From an uncultured SAR86 cluster bacterium (lineage in GTDB: Bacteria > Pseudomonadota > Gammaproteobacteria > Magnimaribacterales > AG-339-G14), in assembly GCA_902627595.1 (NCBI GenBank), contig CACOJO010000001.1, positions 183,241 through 247,240 of the forward strand: DNA of 64,000 nucleotides. The letters are read 5' to 3'. Within the stretch, counting starts at the first letter, position 1. The number at the start of each line of letters is the position of its first letter. This document shows positions 36,782 to 46,921 of the stretch, in pieces. The notes under the pieces were generated by a model that saw only the letters and a program-made list of their open reading frames with translations, was not told where the DNA came from and ran no database searches. A program made the position numbers and the translations under genes.

Positions 36782-38181
36782 TCGCTTTTTTTCAATCTTC
36801 AATTTTCGCAAATTTAGCTTACATTTTTGCCTCTATTTTATTTATTTTTGGTTTGAAAATGCTGAGCTCGCCAGAGACTGCTCAAAGAGGAAATCTTGTT
36901 TCTGCATCAGGAATGTTGATTGCAATCTTAGTTACTTTAGCTCAAAACGAAATTATTGCTTATGAGTATCTATTAATTGCCCTTATTGGTGGTTTGATTG
37001 TAGGTGTTTTGGCTTCTTCGCTTGTTAAAATGACTTCAATGCCAGAATTGGTAGCTTTGTTCAATGGCTTTGGAGGAATTGCTAGTCTGCTGGTTGGAGT
37101 TGCTGAATTCATTAATCCATCTATCTCGACTCTTATTCAGATTATCGCAATTTCATTTACTGTTCTAATAGGTGGAATAACATTCTCAGGAAGTCTTGTT
37201 GCTTTTGGAAAGTTATCTGAAATTATTTCTGGAAAGCCACTTATCCTATTTGGTCAAAGATTTGTCTTATCAGCTTTGTTATTTGTTGCCTTGCTCTTAG
37301 TTATTGAATTAATCATATCAACAGGCTTATTGAATATCTCCTCTCAAACTATTCTCTTTACCCTTATTGGAGTGACTTTGATATTGGGTGTGCTTTTAAC
37401 TGCACCAATTGGTGGAGCAGATATGCCAGTTGTTATTGCTTTGTTGAATAGTTATTCTGGCCTTGCAGCTTCCTCTGCAGGTTTTGTAATCAATAATAAC
37501 GTACTAATAGTCGCTGGCGCTTTGGTTGGAGCAAGTGGTCTTATTCTTACTAACATCATGTGTAAGGCAATGAATAGGTCATTATCAAATGTTTTATTTG
37601 GCGGTTTTGGAGCAGCTCCTTCTTCCTCAGAAGAAAGCGGACAAATTCAAGGAGAGGTAAAACCTATTACAGCTGAGGATGCTTATCTTATTTTAGAAGC
37701 TGCAAATTCTGTTTTAGTGGTTCCAGGATATGGAATGGCAGTTTCTCAAGCACAACATGTTGTAAGGGAATTAGGCGAGCTACTAGAAGATAATGGCTGT
37801 GAGGTTAAATATGCCATTCATCCTGTGGCTGGCAGAATGCCTGGACATATGAACGTTCTTCTTGCAGAGGCTAATGTTTCCTATGATGTTTTAGCTGAAC
37901 CAGATGATGTTAACCCTTTAATGGATACAGTTGATGTCTGCATTGTTATAGGGGCAAATGATGTTGTAAATCCTGATGCAAGAGAAAACGAAGGAAGCCC
38001 TATATACGGAATGCCAGTAATTGAAGTCGATAGAGCAAAGACGGTATTTATTTTAAAAAGAAGCATGGCTGCTGGTTTTGCAGGCATAGATAATCCACTT
38101 TTCCTCAAAGAAAATTCAAGAATGTTGTTTGGAGATGCTAAAGAATCCATTTCAACTTTAGTCTCTGAATTCAAGACTTAA
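36778..38181 (+). CDS. pntB: NAD(P) transhydrogenase beta subunit
   Basis: A 467-residue subunit with eight to nine membrane helices and a C-terminal NADP-binding domain. GGADMPVVIALLNSYSGLAASSAGF is the most conserved membrane stretch, and the NADP site shows VPGYGMAVSQAQ, HPVAGRMPGHMNVLLAEA, and IGANDVVNPDAR. Complete. A hairpin with T tail follows at 38220-38251, ending the pnt operon. Confidence 0.97.
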   Translation: MIAFFQSSIFANLAYIFASILFIFGLKMLSSPETAQRGNLVSASGMLIAILVTLAQNEIIAYEYLLIALIGGLIVGVLASSLVKMTSMPELVALFNGFGGIASLLVGVAEFINPSISTLIQIIAISFTVLIGGITFSGSLVAFGKLSEIISGKPLILFGQRFVLSALLFVALLLVIELIISTGLLNISSQTILFTLIGVTLILGVLLTAPIGGADMPVVIALLNSYSGLAASSAGFVINNNVLIVAGALVGASGLILTNIMCKAMNRSLSNVLFGGFGAAPSSSEESGQIQGEVKPITAEDAYLILEAANSVLVVPGYGMAVSQAQHVVRELGELLEDNGCEVKYAIHPVAGRMPGHMNVLLAEANVSYDVLAEPDDVNPLMDTVDVCIVIGANDVVNPDARENEGSPIYGMPVIEVDRAKTVFILKRSMAAGFAGIDNPLFLKENSRMLFGDAKESISTLVSEFKT

Positions 38182-38219
38182 AGCTCTATTTTTTACAGAT
38201 AAAATACCCATAAAATGTT

Positions 38220-38251
38220 AAAATAATGGCATTAAATGAGCCGTTATTTTT
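38220..38251 (+). terminator. Probable Rho-independent terminator after pntB
   Basis: AAAATAATGGC (38220-38230) pairs with GCCGTTATTTT (38240-38250) through one G-U pair, with a 9-base loop and T-rich end. AT-rich but long stem. It separates pnt from gyrA. Confidence 0.6.
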
Positions 38252-38260
38252 ACTATAAAT

Positions 38261-38282
38261 TTCATTAATTTTTCATTAATTT
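38261..38282 (+). repeat. Two tandem 11-base repeats in the gyrA leader
   Basis: TTCATTAATTT occurs twice in tandem at 38261-38271 and 38272-38282, seven bases before the gyrA ATG and right after a TATAAA-like -10 box (38254-38259). It takes the place of a ribosome site, which is not visible. Function unknown; possibly relevant to supercoiling-sensitive control. Confidence 0.4.
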
Positions 38283-38289
38283 TTTCTCT

Positions 38290-40812
38290 ATGGATGACAT
38301 AACAGAAGACGTAATTCCCGTTAATATTACGGACGAATTAAAGAGTTCTTATATGGATTATGCAATGAGTGTAATTGTAGGGAGAGCTTTGCCTGACGCT
38401 AGAGACGGTTTAAAACCAGTTCATAGAAGAACTCTTTACGCTATGTTCAGACTCAATAACGAATGGAATAGACCCCACTTGAAATCTGCAAGAATTGTTG
38501 GTGAGGTAATGGGTAAATATCACCCTCATGGAGACTCAGCAATCTATCAAACAGTGGTCAGAATGGCTCAAGAATTTAGCCTTCGTTACCCACTAGTTGA
38601 CGGTCAGGGAAATTTTGGTTCTATGGACGGTGATGGTGCTGCAGCCATGCGATATACCGAAGCTCGAATGGCAAAAATTAGCAATGCTCTTCTAAACGAC
38701 ATAAATAAAGAAACTGTAGATTATGTTGAGAATTACGATGGTACCGAACTAATCCCAGAAGTACTTCCAGCGTCATATCCTAATTTATTGGTTAATGGAT
38801 CTTCTGGTATAGCTGTAGGATTAGCCACTAATATTCTTCCCCATAATTTGAGCGAAACAATTGATGGAGCTTTGGCAATTTTGAAAAATCCAGAAATATC
38901 CATTGATGAATTGGTAACTATAATTCCAGGACCTGACTTTCCAACAGGAGGAATCATAAATGGAAAGGCGGGTGCTATTGAAGCTGCTAAGACCGGAAGA
39001 GGAAAAGTTGTTCTCAGAGCCAAAGTAGAAATTGAACATAAGAAAAACGAAAAAAGTAGATTAATCATTTCTGAAATTCCTTATCAGGTAAATAAGGCCA
39101 ACTTGGTAGAAAAAATTGCAGACCTTTCAAAAGACAAAAAAATTGAAGGTATATCTGAAATTCGAGACGAATCAGATAGGGAAGGAGTCAGAATAGTTGT
39201 AGATCTCAAAACCGGTCAAAATCCTGAAGTAATTTTGAACAATTTGTACGCTCAGTCTCAACTAGAAACCTCTTTCGGTATAAATAACGTTGCAATTGTC
39301 GACCGAGTTCCAAAAGTCTTAAATTTAAAGGAGCTTCTTGAAATTTTCTTAAGCCACAGACGGTCTGTTGTTTCAAGAAGAACAGCTTTTGAATTAGCGA
39401 AGTCAAAAGATAGAGGTCACATTTTGGAAGGTTTAACAATTGCTCTTTCAAACATTGATCCAATAATTGATTTAATAAAAAAATCCAAAGATCCCAATGA
39501 AGCTAAACGCAAATTACTAGCTAAAAAATGGAAATCTACTTTGATAAATAACTTATTAAAAAAAGCGGGTTCAATTGATACTCGTCCTGAGGATATATTT
39601 GAAGAATTTGGTCTTTCAGGTTCTAGCTACAAACTTTCCTCAAAACAAGCACAAGCTATTCTTGATTTAAGGCTACAAAGACTTACTGGTTTAGAGCAAG
39701 ATAATTTAATTAATGAGTATGAAGAAGTTCTTAAAGACATAGCTGCCTTGAATGAAATTTTAGAAAATCCTGAAAGATTACAAGAAGTTATTGAGAAAGA
39801 ACTTATATCTGTTAAGGAAGAATTTGGTGACGAAAGAAAGACTCCTATAGAAGATAAATTAGACCTTTCCACTGAAGATTTAATCAAACCTGAAGATATG
39901 GTTGTTACCATTTCGAATATGGGTTACGCAAAAACTCAACCTCTTGAGGTATATCAATCTCAAAGAAGAGGCGGCATGGGTAAAACAGCGGCATCAGTCA
40001 AAGATGAGGATTTTGTCGAACAATTAATAGTTGCTAATACTCATAGAACTCTTCTATGTTTTTCAAACTTAGGAAAAGTTTATTGGCTTAAAGTTTATGA
40101 AATTCCTCAAGCCTCTAGAACAGCAAAAGGAAGACCTCTTGTGAATTTAATTGATTTGGACGAATCGGAAAGAGTTACCAGCCTCTTAGATGTAGAGTCT
40201 TTTGAGGGTGAGGCCTATGTATTCATGGCTACACAAAATGGGATAGTAAAAAAAACTCCCCTATCGGAATTTAAGAAACCTAGAAAGAATGGCAAACGAG
40301 CAATAAAACTTGATGATAATGATGAGCTTGTAGGTACTCTTTTGACTGATGGCAGCGCTGATTTAATGGTTGTTTCTAATGCAGGAAAAGCAGTATTTTT
40401 CAATGAGATAGATGCTAGATCCATGGGAAGAGATACTAGAGGAGTAAAGGGCATTACTCTAGAAGGAGATCAAAAAGTAATCTCTTTATTAAAACCTTCT
40501 AAAGAGTCTGAGATATTAACCGTTTCAGAAAATGGGTATGGGAAAAGATCAAAAGTTAATGATTTCAGAAAAACTAAAAGAGGAGCTAAAGGTGTTATAG
40601 CCATGCAGACCTCTGAAAGAAATGGAGGCTTAATTTCCGCTAAGGAAGTTAGTGAAATGGATGAAGTTATTCTTATCACAAACAAAGGAATGCTTGTAAG
40701 AACAAAAGTTTCAGAGATTAGTTTGATCGGTAGAAATACTCAAGGAGTTAGAGTGATTAAGCTCAAAGAGGATGAGGCTCTTAATGGACTTGCATTAGCT
40801 ATTGATTCGTAA
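38290..40812 (+). CDS. gyrA: DNA gyrase subunit A
   Basis: An 840-residue gyrase A (E. coli 875). The catalytic tyrosine is in [11 protein letters not shown], and the GyrA-box QRRGGMG in the C-terminal wrapping domain separates it from ParC. In the quinolone region the sequence is [14 protein letters not shown]: the serine equivalent to E. coli Ser83 is present but the position of Asp87 is glutamine. The six-bladed C-terminal domain is complete. It begins the run to pgsA; serC starts 11 bases after the stop. Confidence 0.97.
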   Translation: MDDITEDVIPVNITDELKSSYMDYAMSVIVGRALPDARDGLKPVHRRTLYAMFRLNNEWNRPHLKSARIVGEVMGKYHPHGDSAIYQTVVRMAQEFSLRYPLVDGQGNFGSMDGDGAAAMRYTEARMAKISNALLNDINKETVDYVENYDGTELIPEVLPASYPNLLVNGSSGIAVGLATNILPHNLSETIDGALAILKNPEISIDELVTIIPGPDFPTGGIINGKAGAIEAAKTGRGKVVLRAKVEIEHKKNEKSRLIISEIPYQVNKANLVEKIADLSKDKKIEGISEIRDESDREGVRIVVDLKTGQNPEVILNNLYAQSQLETSFGINNVAIVDRVPKVLNLKELLEIFLSHRRSVVSRRTAFELAKSKDRGHILEGLTIALSNIDPIIDLIKKSKDPNEAKRKLLAKKWKSTLINNLLKKAGSIDTRPEDIFEEFGLSGSSYKLSSKQAQAILDLRLQRLTGLEQDNLINEYEEVLKDIAALNEILENPERLQEVIEKELISVKEEFGDERKTPIEDKLDLSTEDLIKPEDMVVTISNMGYAKTQPLEVYQSQRRGGMGKTAASVKDEDFVEQLIVANTHRTLLCFSNLGKVYWLKVYEIPQASRTAKGRPLVNLIDLDESERVTSLLDVESFEGEAYVFMATQNGIVKKTPLSEFKKPRKNGKRAIKLDDNDELVGTLLTDGSADLMVVSNAGKAVFFNEIDARSMGRDTRGVKGITLEGDQKVISLLKPSKESEILTVSENGYGKRSKVNDFRKTKRGAKGVIAMQTSERNGGLISAKEVSEMDEVILITNKGMLVRTKVSEISLIGRNTQGVRVIKLKEDEALNGLALAIDS

Positions 40813-40823
40813 ATAATTAAATT

Positions 40824-41906
40824 ATGTCTAGAAATTACAATTTTTGTGCAGGACCTGCAGCACTTCCAAATGAAGTTTTGGATCAATTAAAAGCAGAAAT
40901 ACCTGATTGGCAAGGAAAAGGTTTATCCGTTATGGAAATGAGTCATAGAAGTAAAGAGTTTGTCGAAATCGCTGAAACTGCAAAACAGGATTTCATTGAT
41001 TTATTGGAAATAAATGATGACTACGACGTTCTTTTTATACAGGGGGGTGCTTCCCTGCAATTTTCAATGATTCCAATGAATCTCTTAGAAAATAATCAAG
41101 CTTTATGTAGTTATCTTGATGTCGGGCAGTGGTCCAAGAAAGCTATTAAGGAAGCCAAGAAATTTGGAAAAGTAGAAATTTCTGCATCTTCAGCAGATTT
41201 ATCCTATAAAAAATACCCAAAACCTGATACTTGGAAAATCCATCCTGATTCTATTTTTACTCATCTTGTATTGAACGAAACAATTGATGGAGTTTGTCTT
41301 AGGAACCTAGATAATCTTCCGAAGAAAAGTCTTATTGCAGATTGCTCTTCTTGTATTCTTTCTGAGCCTATTGATGTAACAAAATTCAGTGTACTTTACG
41401 CGGGGGCTCAAAAAAATATAGGTCCCTCTGGATTAGCTATTATTGTCATAAAAAAAGATCTTCTCGAGGAAAAAGATACTCTGCCAGCTATGATGCAATA
41501 TAAGACTTATGCTGACTCTGACTCAATGTATAACACCCCACCTACATTTGCTTGGTACTTATCAGGCATGGTTTTTAAATGGTTAAAAAAGAATGGGGGT
41601 CTTACGAACCAAAAGAACGTTAATGAGTCAAAAGCTAATAAACTTTATTCTTACATCGACCAAAGCGATTTTTATAATAATGATGTTGATAAAGAATCAA
41701 GATCTATAATGAATGTTCCATTTCTTTTGGGAGAAGATTCTTTGAACAATAAATTTTTAGAGGAGTCCGAAGGAAGTGGATTATTAAATCTTGCCGGTCA
41801 TAGATCTGTTGGTGGTATGAGGGCGAGTATATACAATGGAGTTCCGGAAGAGGGAGTAGATGCTTTGATAGATTTTATGAAAGAATTTGAAAAAAATAAT
41901 GGCTGA
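40824..41906 (+). CDS. serC: Phosphoserine aminotransferase
   Basis: A 360-residue PLP enzyme making phosphoserine from phosphohydroxypyruvate, and in many bacteria also serving vitamin B6 synthesis. NFCAGPAALP, MEMSHRSKEF, FIQGGASLQF and the PLP lysine Lys197 in YAGAQKNIGPSG are clear; the C-terminal GHRSVGGMRASIYN is typical. gyrA-serC-pheA is the standard order. It overlaps pheA by eight bases. Confidence 0.97.
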   Translation: MSRNYNFCAGPAALPNEVLDQLKAEIPDWQGKGLSVMEMSHRSKEFVEIAETAKQDFIDLLEINDDYDVLFIQGGASLQFSMIPMNLLENNQALCSYLDVGQWSKKAIKEAKKFGKVEISASSADLSYKKYPKPDTWKIHPDSIFTHLVLNETIDGVCLRNLDNLPKKSLIADCSSCILSEPIDVTKFSVLYAGAQKNIGPSGLAIIVIKKDLLEEKDTLPAMMQYKTYADSDSMYNTPPTFAWYLSGMVFKWLKKNGGLTNQKNVNESKANKLYSYIDQSDFYNNDVDKESRSIMNVPFLLGEDSLNNKFLEESEGSGLLNLAGHRSVGGMRASIYNGVPEEGVDALIDFMKEFEKNNG

Positions 41907-42987
41907 AAAAAATCTACCAAAAAATCTAACGGACAATAGGAAAGAAATTGATCAAATTGACCAAAAACTTCTAAATCTCATCCACGAAAGATCTAAGCTT
42001 GTTATAAATGCTGGAAAAATAAAAAAGAAATCAGGTGATAAAACATTCTATAGGCCGGACAGAGAAGCAAGTTTAATCAAAGCTCTACAAAAGAAAAACA
42101 AAAGTTCTATTCCTGCCGAAAATATTAAATTTATTTTTAAAGAAATTATTTCAGCATGCTTTACCCTTGAAAAAAAAATAAAAGTTTATTATTTGGGTCC
42201 TAAAGGTACTTTTTCAGAAATTGCAACAACAATGCATTTTGGAAGCTCTGTTGAAAAGGTAGAATCAGAAAATATTAGAGATATATTTAAAGAAGTAGCC
42301 AAAAATAAAAATTCCTATGGAATGTTGCCTTTTGAAAATTCAATAGAAGGTATGGTGAATCAATCTTTAGATAATCTCATAGAAAGTAATTTAAAAATTT
42401 GTTCAGAATTGGAATTACCTGTAGAGCATTGTCTTATTTCTTCTGAAAGAAATATAAATAAACTAAATACCGTTTGTGGACATCCTCAAGCTCTAGCGCA
42501 ATGTCGAAACTGGCTAAGTAAAAACCTTCCAAAAGCTAAAATTATCGAAACTGAGAGTTCCGCCAAAGCAGCCCAGCTGATTAAAAATAAATCTGGAAAA
42601 GGCTCTATAGGACCAAAACAAATATCTGAGATATATTCGTTAAATTTATTAAAAGAAAAAATTCAAGATCAAATAACCAACACAACTAGGTTCTTGGTGA
42701 TTGGAAACGAATTTCCAGAAAAAACATCTGATGATAAAACGTCAATAAGTTTAAGTTTAAATAATGAACAAGGAGCTTTGTTAAAAGTTTTGCAGATAGT
42801 AAATAAGAATAAAATAAATCTCACAAATATCTTATCCAGGCCGGTTAAAAAAAATAAGTGGCAATATTCTTTCTTTTTAGAGTTCTCAGGACATGCCTCA
42901 GATAAGAATGTTTTAAAATTATTCAAAGAACTTCAAAAAGTTAGTTATGACCTTAAAGTCTTGGGTTCCTATCCAGCTGCATACTAA
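41899..42987 (+). CDS. pheA: Chorismate mutase / prephenate dehydratase
   Basis: A 362-residue bifunctional enzyme for phenylalanine synthesis. The AroQ mutase domain (about 1-90, IDQIDQKLLNLIHERSKLV) is followed by prephenate dehydratase (YLGPKGTFSE, LPFENSIEG, TTRFLVIG) and an ACT domain for feedback (NNEQGALLKVLQIVNKNKINLTNI). I use the ATG at 41899, which overlaps serC; a TTG four codons earlier is less likely. The ACT motif has LTNILSRP where ESRP is usual, so Phe sensitivity could differ. Confidence 0.94.
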   Translation: MAEKNLPKNLTDNRKEIDQIDQKLLNLIHERSKLVINAGKIKKKSGDKTFYRPDREASLIKALQKKNKSSIPAENIKFIFKEIISACFTLEKKIKVYYLGPKGTFSEIATTMHFGSSVEKVESENIRDIFKEVAKNKNSYGMLPFENSIEGMVNQSLDNLIESNLKICSELELPVEHCLISSERNINKLNTVCGHPQALAQCRNWLSKNLPKAKIIETESSAKAAQLIKNKSGKGSIGPKQISEIYSLNLLKEKIQDQITNTTRFLVIGNEFPEKTSDDKTSISLSLNNEQGALLKVLQIVNKNKINLTNILSRPVKKNKWQYSFFLEFSGHASDKNVLKLFKELQKVSYDLKVLGSYPAAY

Positions 42988-42990
42988 CCC

Positions 42991-44118
42991 ATGAAAAATT
43001 CATTTTTAGAAAATTTAAATCAAGGTGTTCTTGGACTTAAACCCTATGAGCCAGGATTGCCGTTAGAACATACTCAGAAGAAATTAGGCTTAGAAAAAAT
43101 GATCAAACTAGCTAGCAATGAAAACCCTTTAGGACCGAGTCCAAAGGCTTTAGATTTGCTTCAGGGAAAAATGAATAGCTTATCATCCGAATTAAACAGA
43201 TACCCCGATGGAAACGCTCATGAATTAAAGGAAGCAATATCAAAAAAATACAATGTGGACTCAAATCAAATAACAATAGGTAATGGCTCTAATGATTTAA
43301 TTGAGTTCGTTTCAAGGTGTTTTTTGGGGGAAGGGAAAAAAGCAATTTATTCACAACATGGTTTTGCCATCTACCCACTAGCTATAAAAGCAACAGGAGC
43401 TCTCCCGGTAAAATCAAAAGCAAAGAATTGGGGTCATGATTTAGAGCTAATGTCAGATTTAATAGATGATAAAACAAAAGTTATCTTTATAGCCTCCCCA
43501 AACAATCCTACTGGAACAGCAAAAACTCTTAAAGAAATTAAAGATTTTTTGAATAATTTGAATGACGATATTTTGGTCTTTCTTGATCAAGCTTATTATG
43601 AGTATATAGAAGGCTCAGAGTTTGATATTCCTTTTTCATTAATTGATGATCATCCTAATTTAGTCATTTCACGAAGCTTCTCTAAAGCTCATGGATTAGC
43701 AGCATTAAGGTTAGGCTTTTGCGTTTCAAATCCTGAGTTGTCTGACTATCTCAATAGAGTCAGACAGCCTTTTAACGCAAACTCGCTAGCTTTGGATTTA
43801 GGAAAAGTTGCTCTCTCTGATCAAGAACACATTAGAAAATCGGTAAAAATTAATTCTTCCGGCATGGAACGAGTAAAAAAAACCTTCGCTAATCTTGATT
43901 ACAACTTTATCGCATCATGGGGAAATTTCATTTCTTTTGATGCTAAGCAAGACTCTGATGTTGCTTTTCAATACTTTTTAGAAAAGGGAGTTATCCTCCG
44001 ATCGTTAAAAGTATATGAAATGCCTCAGCATTTGAGAGTTTCTATTGGCACAGAAGAAGAGATAGATTTTTTTCTTCAAGTATTAGAGGACTATGAAAAA
44101 GACCTTTCTAAAAAATAA
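42991..44118 (+). CDS. hisC: Histidinol-phosphate aminotransferase
   Basis: A 375-residue class II aminotransferase with LASNENPLGPSP, RYPDG, NPNNPTGT and the PLP lysine in SRSFSKAHGLAALRLG. In this cluster the homologue commonly accepts aromatic 2-oxo acids too, and the position between pheA and tyrA suggests a role in Phe/Tyr transamination besides or instead of histidine. It overlaps tyrA by 26 bases. Confidence 0.9.
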   Translation: MKNSFLENLNQGVLGLKPYEPGLPLEHTQKKLGLEKMIKLASNENPLGPSPKALDLLQGKMNSLSSELNRYPDGNAHELKEAISKKYNVDSNQITIGNGSNDLIEFVSRCFLGEGKKAIYSQHGFAIYPLAIKATGALPVKSKAKNWGHDLELMSDLIDDKTKVIFIASPNNPTGTAKTLKEIKDFLNNLNDDILVFLDQAYYEYIEGSEFDIPFSLIDDHPNLVISRSFSKAHGLAALRLGFCVSNPELSDYLNRVRQPFNANSLALDLGKVALSDQEHIRKSVKINSSGMERVKKTFANLDYNFIASWGNFISFDAKQDSDVAFQYFLEKGVILRSLKVYEMPQHLRVSIGTEEEIDFFLQVLEDYEKDLSKK

Positions 44119-44956
44119 AAAAAACATCCAGTTTTTAATTATTGGTCTCGGTTTAATAGGGGGCTCAGCAGCAAAAAGACTTTCAAAAAAAGGGTTCGAG
44201 GTTTTAGCAATTGATAAGAATAAATCCCATTTAAATTATGCAAAAAAATCAAAAATTATAGTTGGTAGCTCAGAAAAAATTGATAATGCAAAAAAACTTT
44301 TTGTAATTGTTGCTTTACCACCAAAGACTCTTCTCAGTAAATTTGATAAATATCTGGATTTTTTTCATAAAGCTGACTTTATTACTGACTGTACAAGCGT
44401 AAAAGGTTCTTTGCTGAATAAAATTAGAAAGAACAAACTTGAGTCAAAATTCATTTTATCTCATCCGATTGCGGGATCTGAAAAAAGCGGATTTCTAAAT
44501 TCAGATGAAGACTTGTTTAGAGATAAAATTTCGATAATTTCTATGCACAAGGCTCAGTCCATTCCTACTCTGCAAAAATGCAAAGAACTTTGGTTTGAGT
44601 TGGGGTCAAAAACTCATAATCTAGATCTAAAATTACATGACAAGATATTTTCTCTGACAAGTCATCTTCCCCACGTAGTTGCTTTCAGCTTAATTTCTTT
44701 ATTCGCAAAAAGAAAAACATCTGAATATAAAAAGTTTATTGGAGGTGGTTTAAAAGATTTTACTAGAATCGCAGAAAGCGATCCTACGATGTGGGAGAAT
44801 ATTTTTTCTCTGAATAAAAATAACTTATTGAAAGATATAAGTGAAATTGAAAAAGAAATTAATAAAATTAAAACATACATTCTCCAAGACAAAGGAAGTA
44901 AATTACAAGAGCACTTAAAAAAAATTAAAAAGACTAAAGAGTCTTTAAATAGATGA
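44093..44956 (+). CDS. tyrA: Prephenate/arogenate dehydrogenase
   Basis: A 287-residue NAD(P)-dependent dehydrogenase for tyrosine synthesis. The Rossmann motif IIGLGLIGGSAAKRL begins at about residue 14; DCTSVKG, SHPIAGSEKSGF with the substrate-binding histidine, and LTSHLPHVVAFSL follow. It is not fused to chorismate mutase or to aroA, unlike in some pseudomonads where tyrA-aroA is one gene. It overlaps hisC by 26 bases and aroA by four. Confidence 0.92.
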   Translation: MKKTFLKNKKNIQFLIIGLGLIGGSAAKRLSKKGFEVLAIDKNKSHLNYAKKSKIIVGSSEKIDNAKKLFVIVALPPKTLLSKFDKYLDFFHKADFITDCTSVKGSLLNKIRKNKLESKFILSHPIAGSEKSGFLNSDEDLFRDKISIISMHKAQSIPTLQKCKELWFELGSKTHNLDLKLHDKIFSLTSHLPHVVAFSLISLFAKRKTSEYKKFIGGGLKDFTRIAESDPTMWENIFSLNKNNLLKDISEIEKEINKIKTYILQDKGSKLQEHLKKIKKTKESLNR

Positions 44957-46260
44957 AACTCATTTCAAAATTTTCCAAAGGACTTCATGGAGAAATAAAA
45001 ATTCCGGGTGATAAGTCTATATCTCACAGAGCTTTGATATGTGCTTCAATTTCAGACGGTATATCTAGAATTTCAAATCTACAAGAGAGCGAAGATGTAA
45101 TTAATACTCTCAACTCTCTTAAACAGCTTGGTATAAGCATCTCCAAAGAAAATGGCTCTTACTTTGTAGAAGGCAAGGGTTTTAAAGGATTAAAACAATC
45201 AGAAAACCCGCTTTATTTTGGCAATTCTGGAACAGGAATTAGATTGATGTCAGGATTACTATCAATACAGAGTTTTTCTTCAAGTCTTACAGGGGATGAG
45301 TCTCTTTCTAAAAGACCAATGAAGAGAATAATAGAACCTTTATCTAAGATGGGAGCTAACATATCTGGTTCAAGGGAAGACAAACTTCCTTTGAGAATAA
45401 CTCCTTCTGAGAATATAAATGGTATAAATTATGAAATGAAAGTAGCAAGTGCCCAAGTTAAGTCTGCAATTTTATTTGCAAGCCTAGGCTCACAGAGTAA
45501 TACGAAAATTATAGAACAATCCATATCGAGAGATCATACTGAAAGAATGTTTGAATATTTTGGAGCCAACATTAGTTATTCTGAAAAAGAAACAACTTTA
45601 AAAAATACTGATAAATTTTCTCCTCAAAACATACAGATACCTGGAGACTTTTCATCTTCAGCTTTCTTTATTGTTGCAGCTTTAATTTCAAAAAATTCTA
45701 ATATTACTCTCAGAGAAGTTGGCATGAATCCTTCACGAATTGCTCTCTTAAATAAATTGGTAGAAATGGGAGGAAATATTCGAGTATTCAATCACTCTTC
45801 ATTTGGGAAAGAGCCCGTTGCAGACTTGAATATAAAGAGTTCTATTTTAAACTCTTGTGAAGTGACATCAGATGACGTGCCCAATTTAATTGATGAACTT
45901 CCTATATTATTCATTGCAAGTTCTTTTGCGGAGGGTATTTCAAGTTTTAAAGAGATAGATGAACTAAAACATAAGGAAAGTGATAGGCTAAAAGCTATGC
46001 AAGACGGCTTAAATAAAATGAAGATAAAAAACTTTTTGGATGGCAATGTTTTTTGTATTGAAGGTATGGGTAAAAATTATAAATTACCAAATTTTTTAGC
46101 TGAGACTTATTATGACCACAGAATTGCCATGTCTTTTGCTATAGCCGGCTTGAATAGCAATTCTTCTATTGAAATTGCTTCTCCCGAGAGCATCAATACA
46201 TCTTTTCCAGAATTTATTAATCTGGGTAAAACACTTGGATGTAATTTTGAAATTAGTTAG
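44953..46260 (+). CDS. aroA: 5-enolpyruvylshikimate-3-phosphate synthase
   Basis: A 435-residue EPSP synthase. GDKSISHRALI, the GNSGTGIRLMSGLL phosphoenolpyruvate loop, GDESLSKRPM, and the C-terminal KHKESDRL and YYDHRIAMSFAIAGL motifs are present. The loop residues (GNSGTGIRL, alanine at the position critical in class II replaced by other residues) suggest the class II lineage, common in marine gammaproteobacteria, but this needs alignment. Coupled to tyrA and overlapping cmk by 14 bases. Confidence 0.95.
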   Translation: MKLISKFSKGLHGEIKIPGDKSISHRALICASISDGISRISNLQESEDVINTLNSLKQLGISISKENGSYFVEGKGFKGLKQSENPLYFGNSGTGIRLMSGLLSIQSFSSSLTGDESLSKRPMKRIIEPLSKMGANISGSREDKLPLRITPSENINGINYEMKVASAQVKSAILFASLGSQSNTKIIEQSISRDHTERMFEYFGANISYSEKETTLKNTDKFSPQNIQIPGDFSSSAFFIVAALISKNSNITLREVGMNPSRIALLNKLVEMGGNIRVFNHSSFGKEPVADLNIKSSILNSCEVTSDDVPNLIDELPILFIASSFAEGISSFKEIDELKHKESDRLKAMQDGLNKMKIKNFLDGNVFCIEGMGKNYKLPNFLAETYYDHRIAMSFAIAGLNSNSSIEIASPESINTSFPEFINLGKTLGCNFEIS

Positions 46261-46921
46261 GAATATAATAACTATAGATGGTCCTAGTGGAGTTGGAAAA
46301 GGAACTCTTGCATTCTTACTAGCTGAAAAATTAGATTGGCATATTCTCGATAGCGGTCTTCTCTATAGACTTGTTGGGTATTTGAGTCTTAAAGAGAAAT
46401 TAGAGACAACACGAGAAATCGTTCAATTTCTAAATAAATCAAAAATTCAACTTGTTACTAATCTCAAAGAAGGCATTTGTGAAATAAAGCTGAATAAGAA
46501 GATTTTAGGGAAAGAGCTTAGAAATGAGAATATAGCGTCCAGAGCATCAGAACTTGCTAAAAAAGAAGAAATTAGAAACGCGATAATCAAAATTCAAAGA
46601 AATGCTTACGATTCAGAAAAAGGCCTCATTGCTGATGGAAGAGATATGGGAACAATTATTTTTCCTGAGGCAGCCTTGAAAGTTTTTCTTCTGGCATCTC
46701 CTGAAGTTAGAGCAGAAAGAAGGGCTAATCAGTTGAAAGAAAAGGGCATGAGCGTTATCATGCACGACCTTTTGGAGCAAATTCAGCAAAGGGACGAAGA
46801 AGACATAAATAGAAAGATATCTCCTTTAAAACCAGCTGACGATGCAATAGTTATTGATACAAGTAGTTTAAGTATCAAGGAAGTAGAAAAAAAGGTAATG
46901 GAGAATTTTAAAAAATTATGA
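46247..46921 (+). CDS. cmk: Cytidylate kinase
   Basis: A 224-residue CMP/dCMP kinase. The P-loop GPSGVGKGT lies at about residues 13-21, LDSGLLYRL and DGRDMGTIIFPEA (CMP binding) are diagnostic, and the lid RANQLKEKG follows. No ATG precedes the P-loop at a suitable distance; TTG at 46247 gives the E. coli-like length and has GGA 8 bases ahead, so I use it. The frame is open further upstream inside aroA but that reading is a shadow. Overlaps rpsA by four bases, the standard cmk-rpsA coupling. Confidence 0.92.
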   Translation: MKLVRNIITIDGPSGVGKGTLAFLLAEKLDWHILDSGLLYRLVGYLSLKEKLETTREIVQFLNKSKIQLVTNLKEGICEIKLNKKILGKELRNENIASRASELAKKEEIRNAIIKIQRNAYDSEKGLIADGRDMGTIIFPEAALKVFLLASPEVRAERRANQLKEKGMSVIMHDLLEQIQQRDEEDINRKISPLKPADDAIVIDTSSLSIKEVEKKVMENFKKL

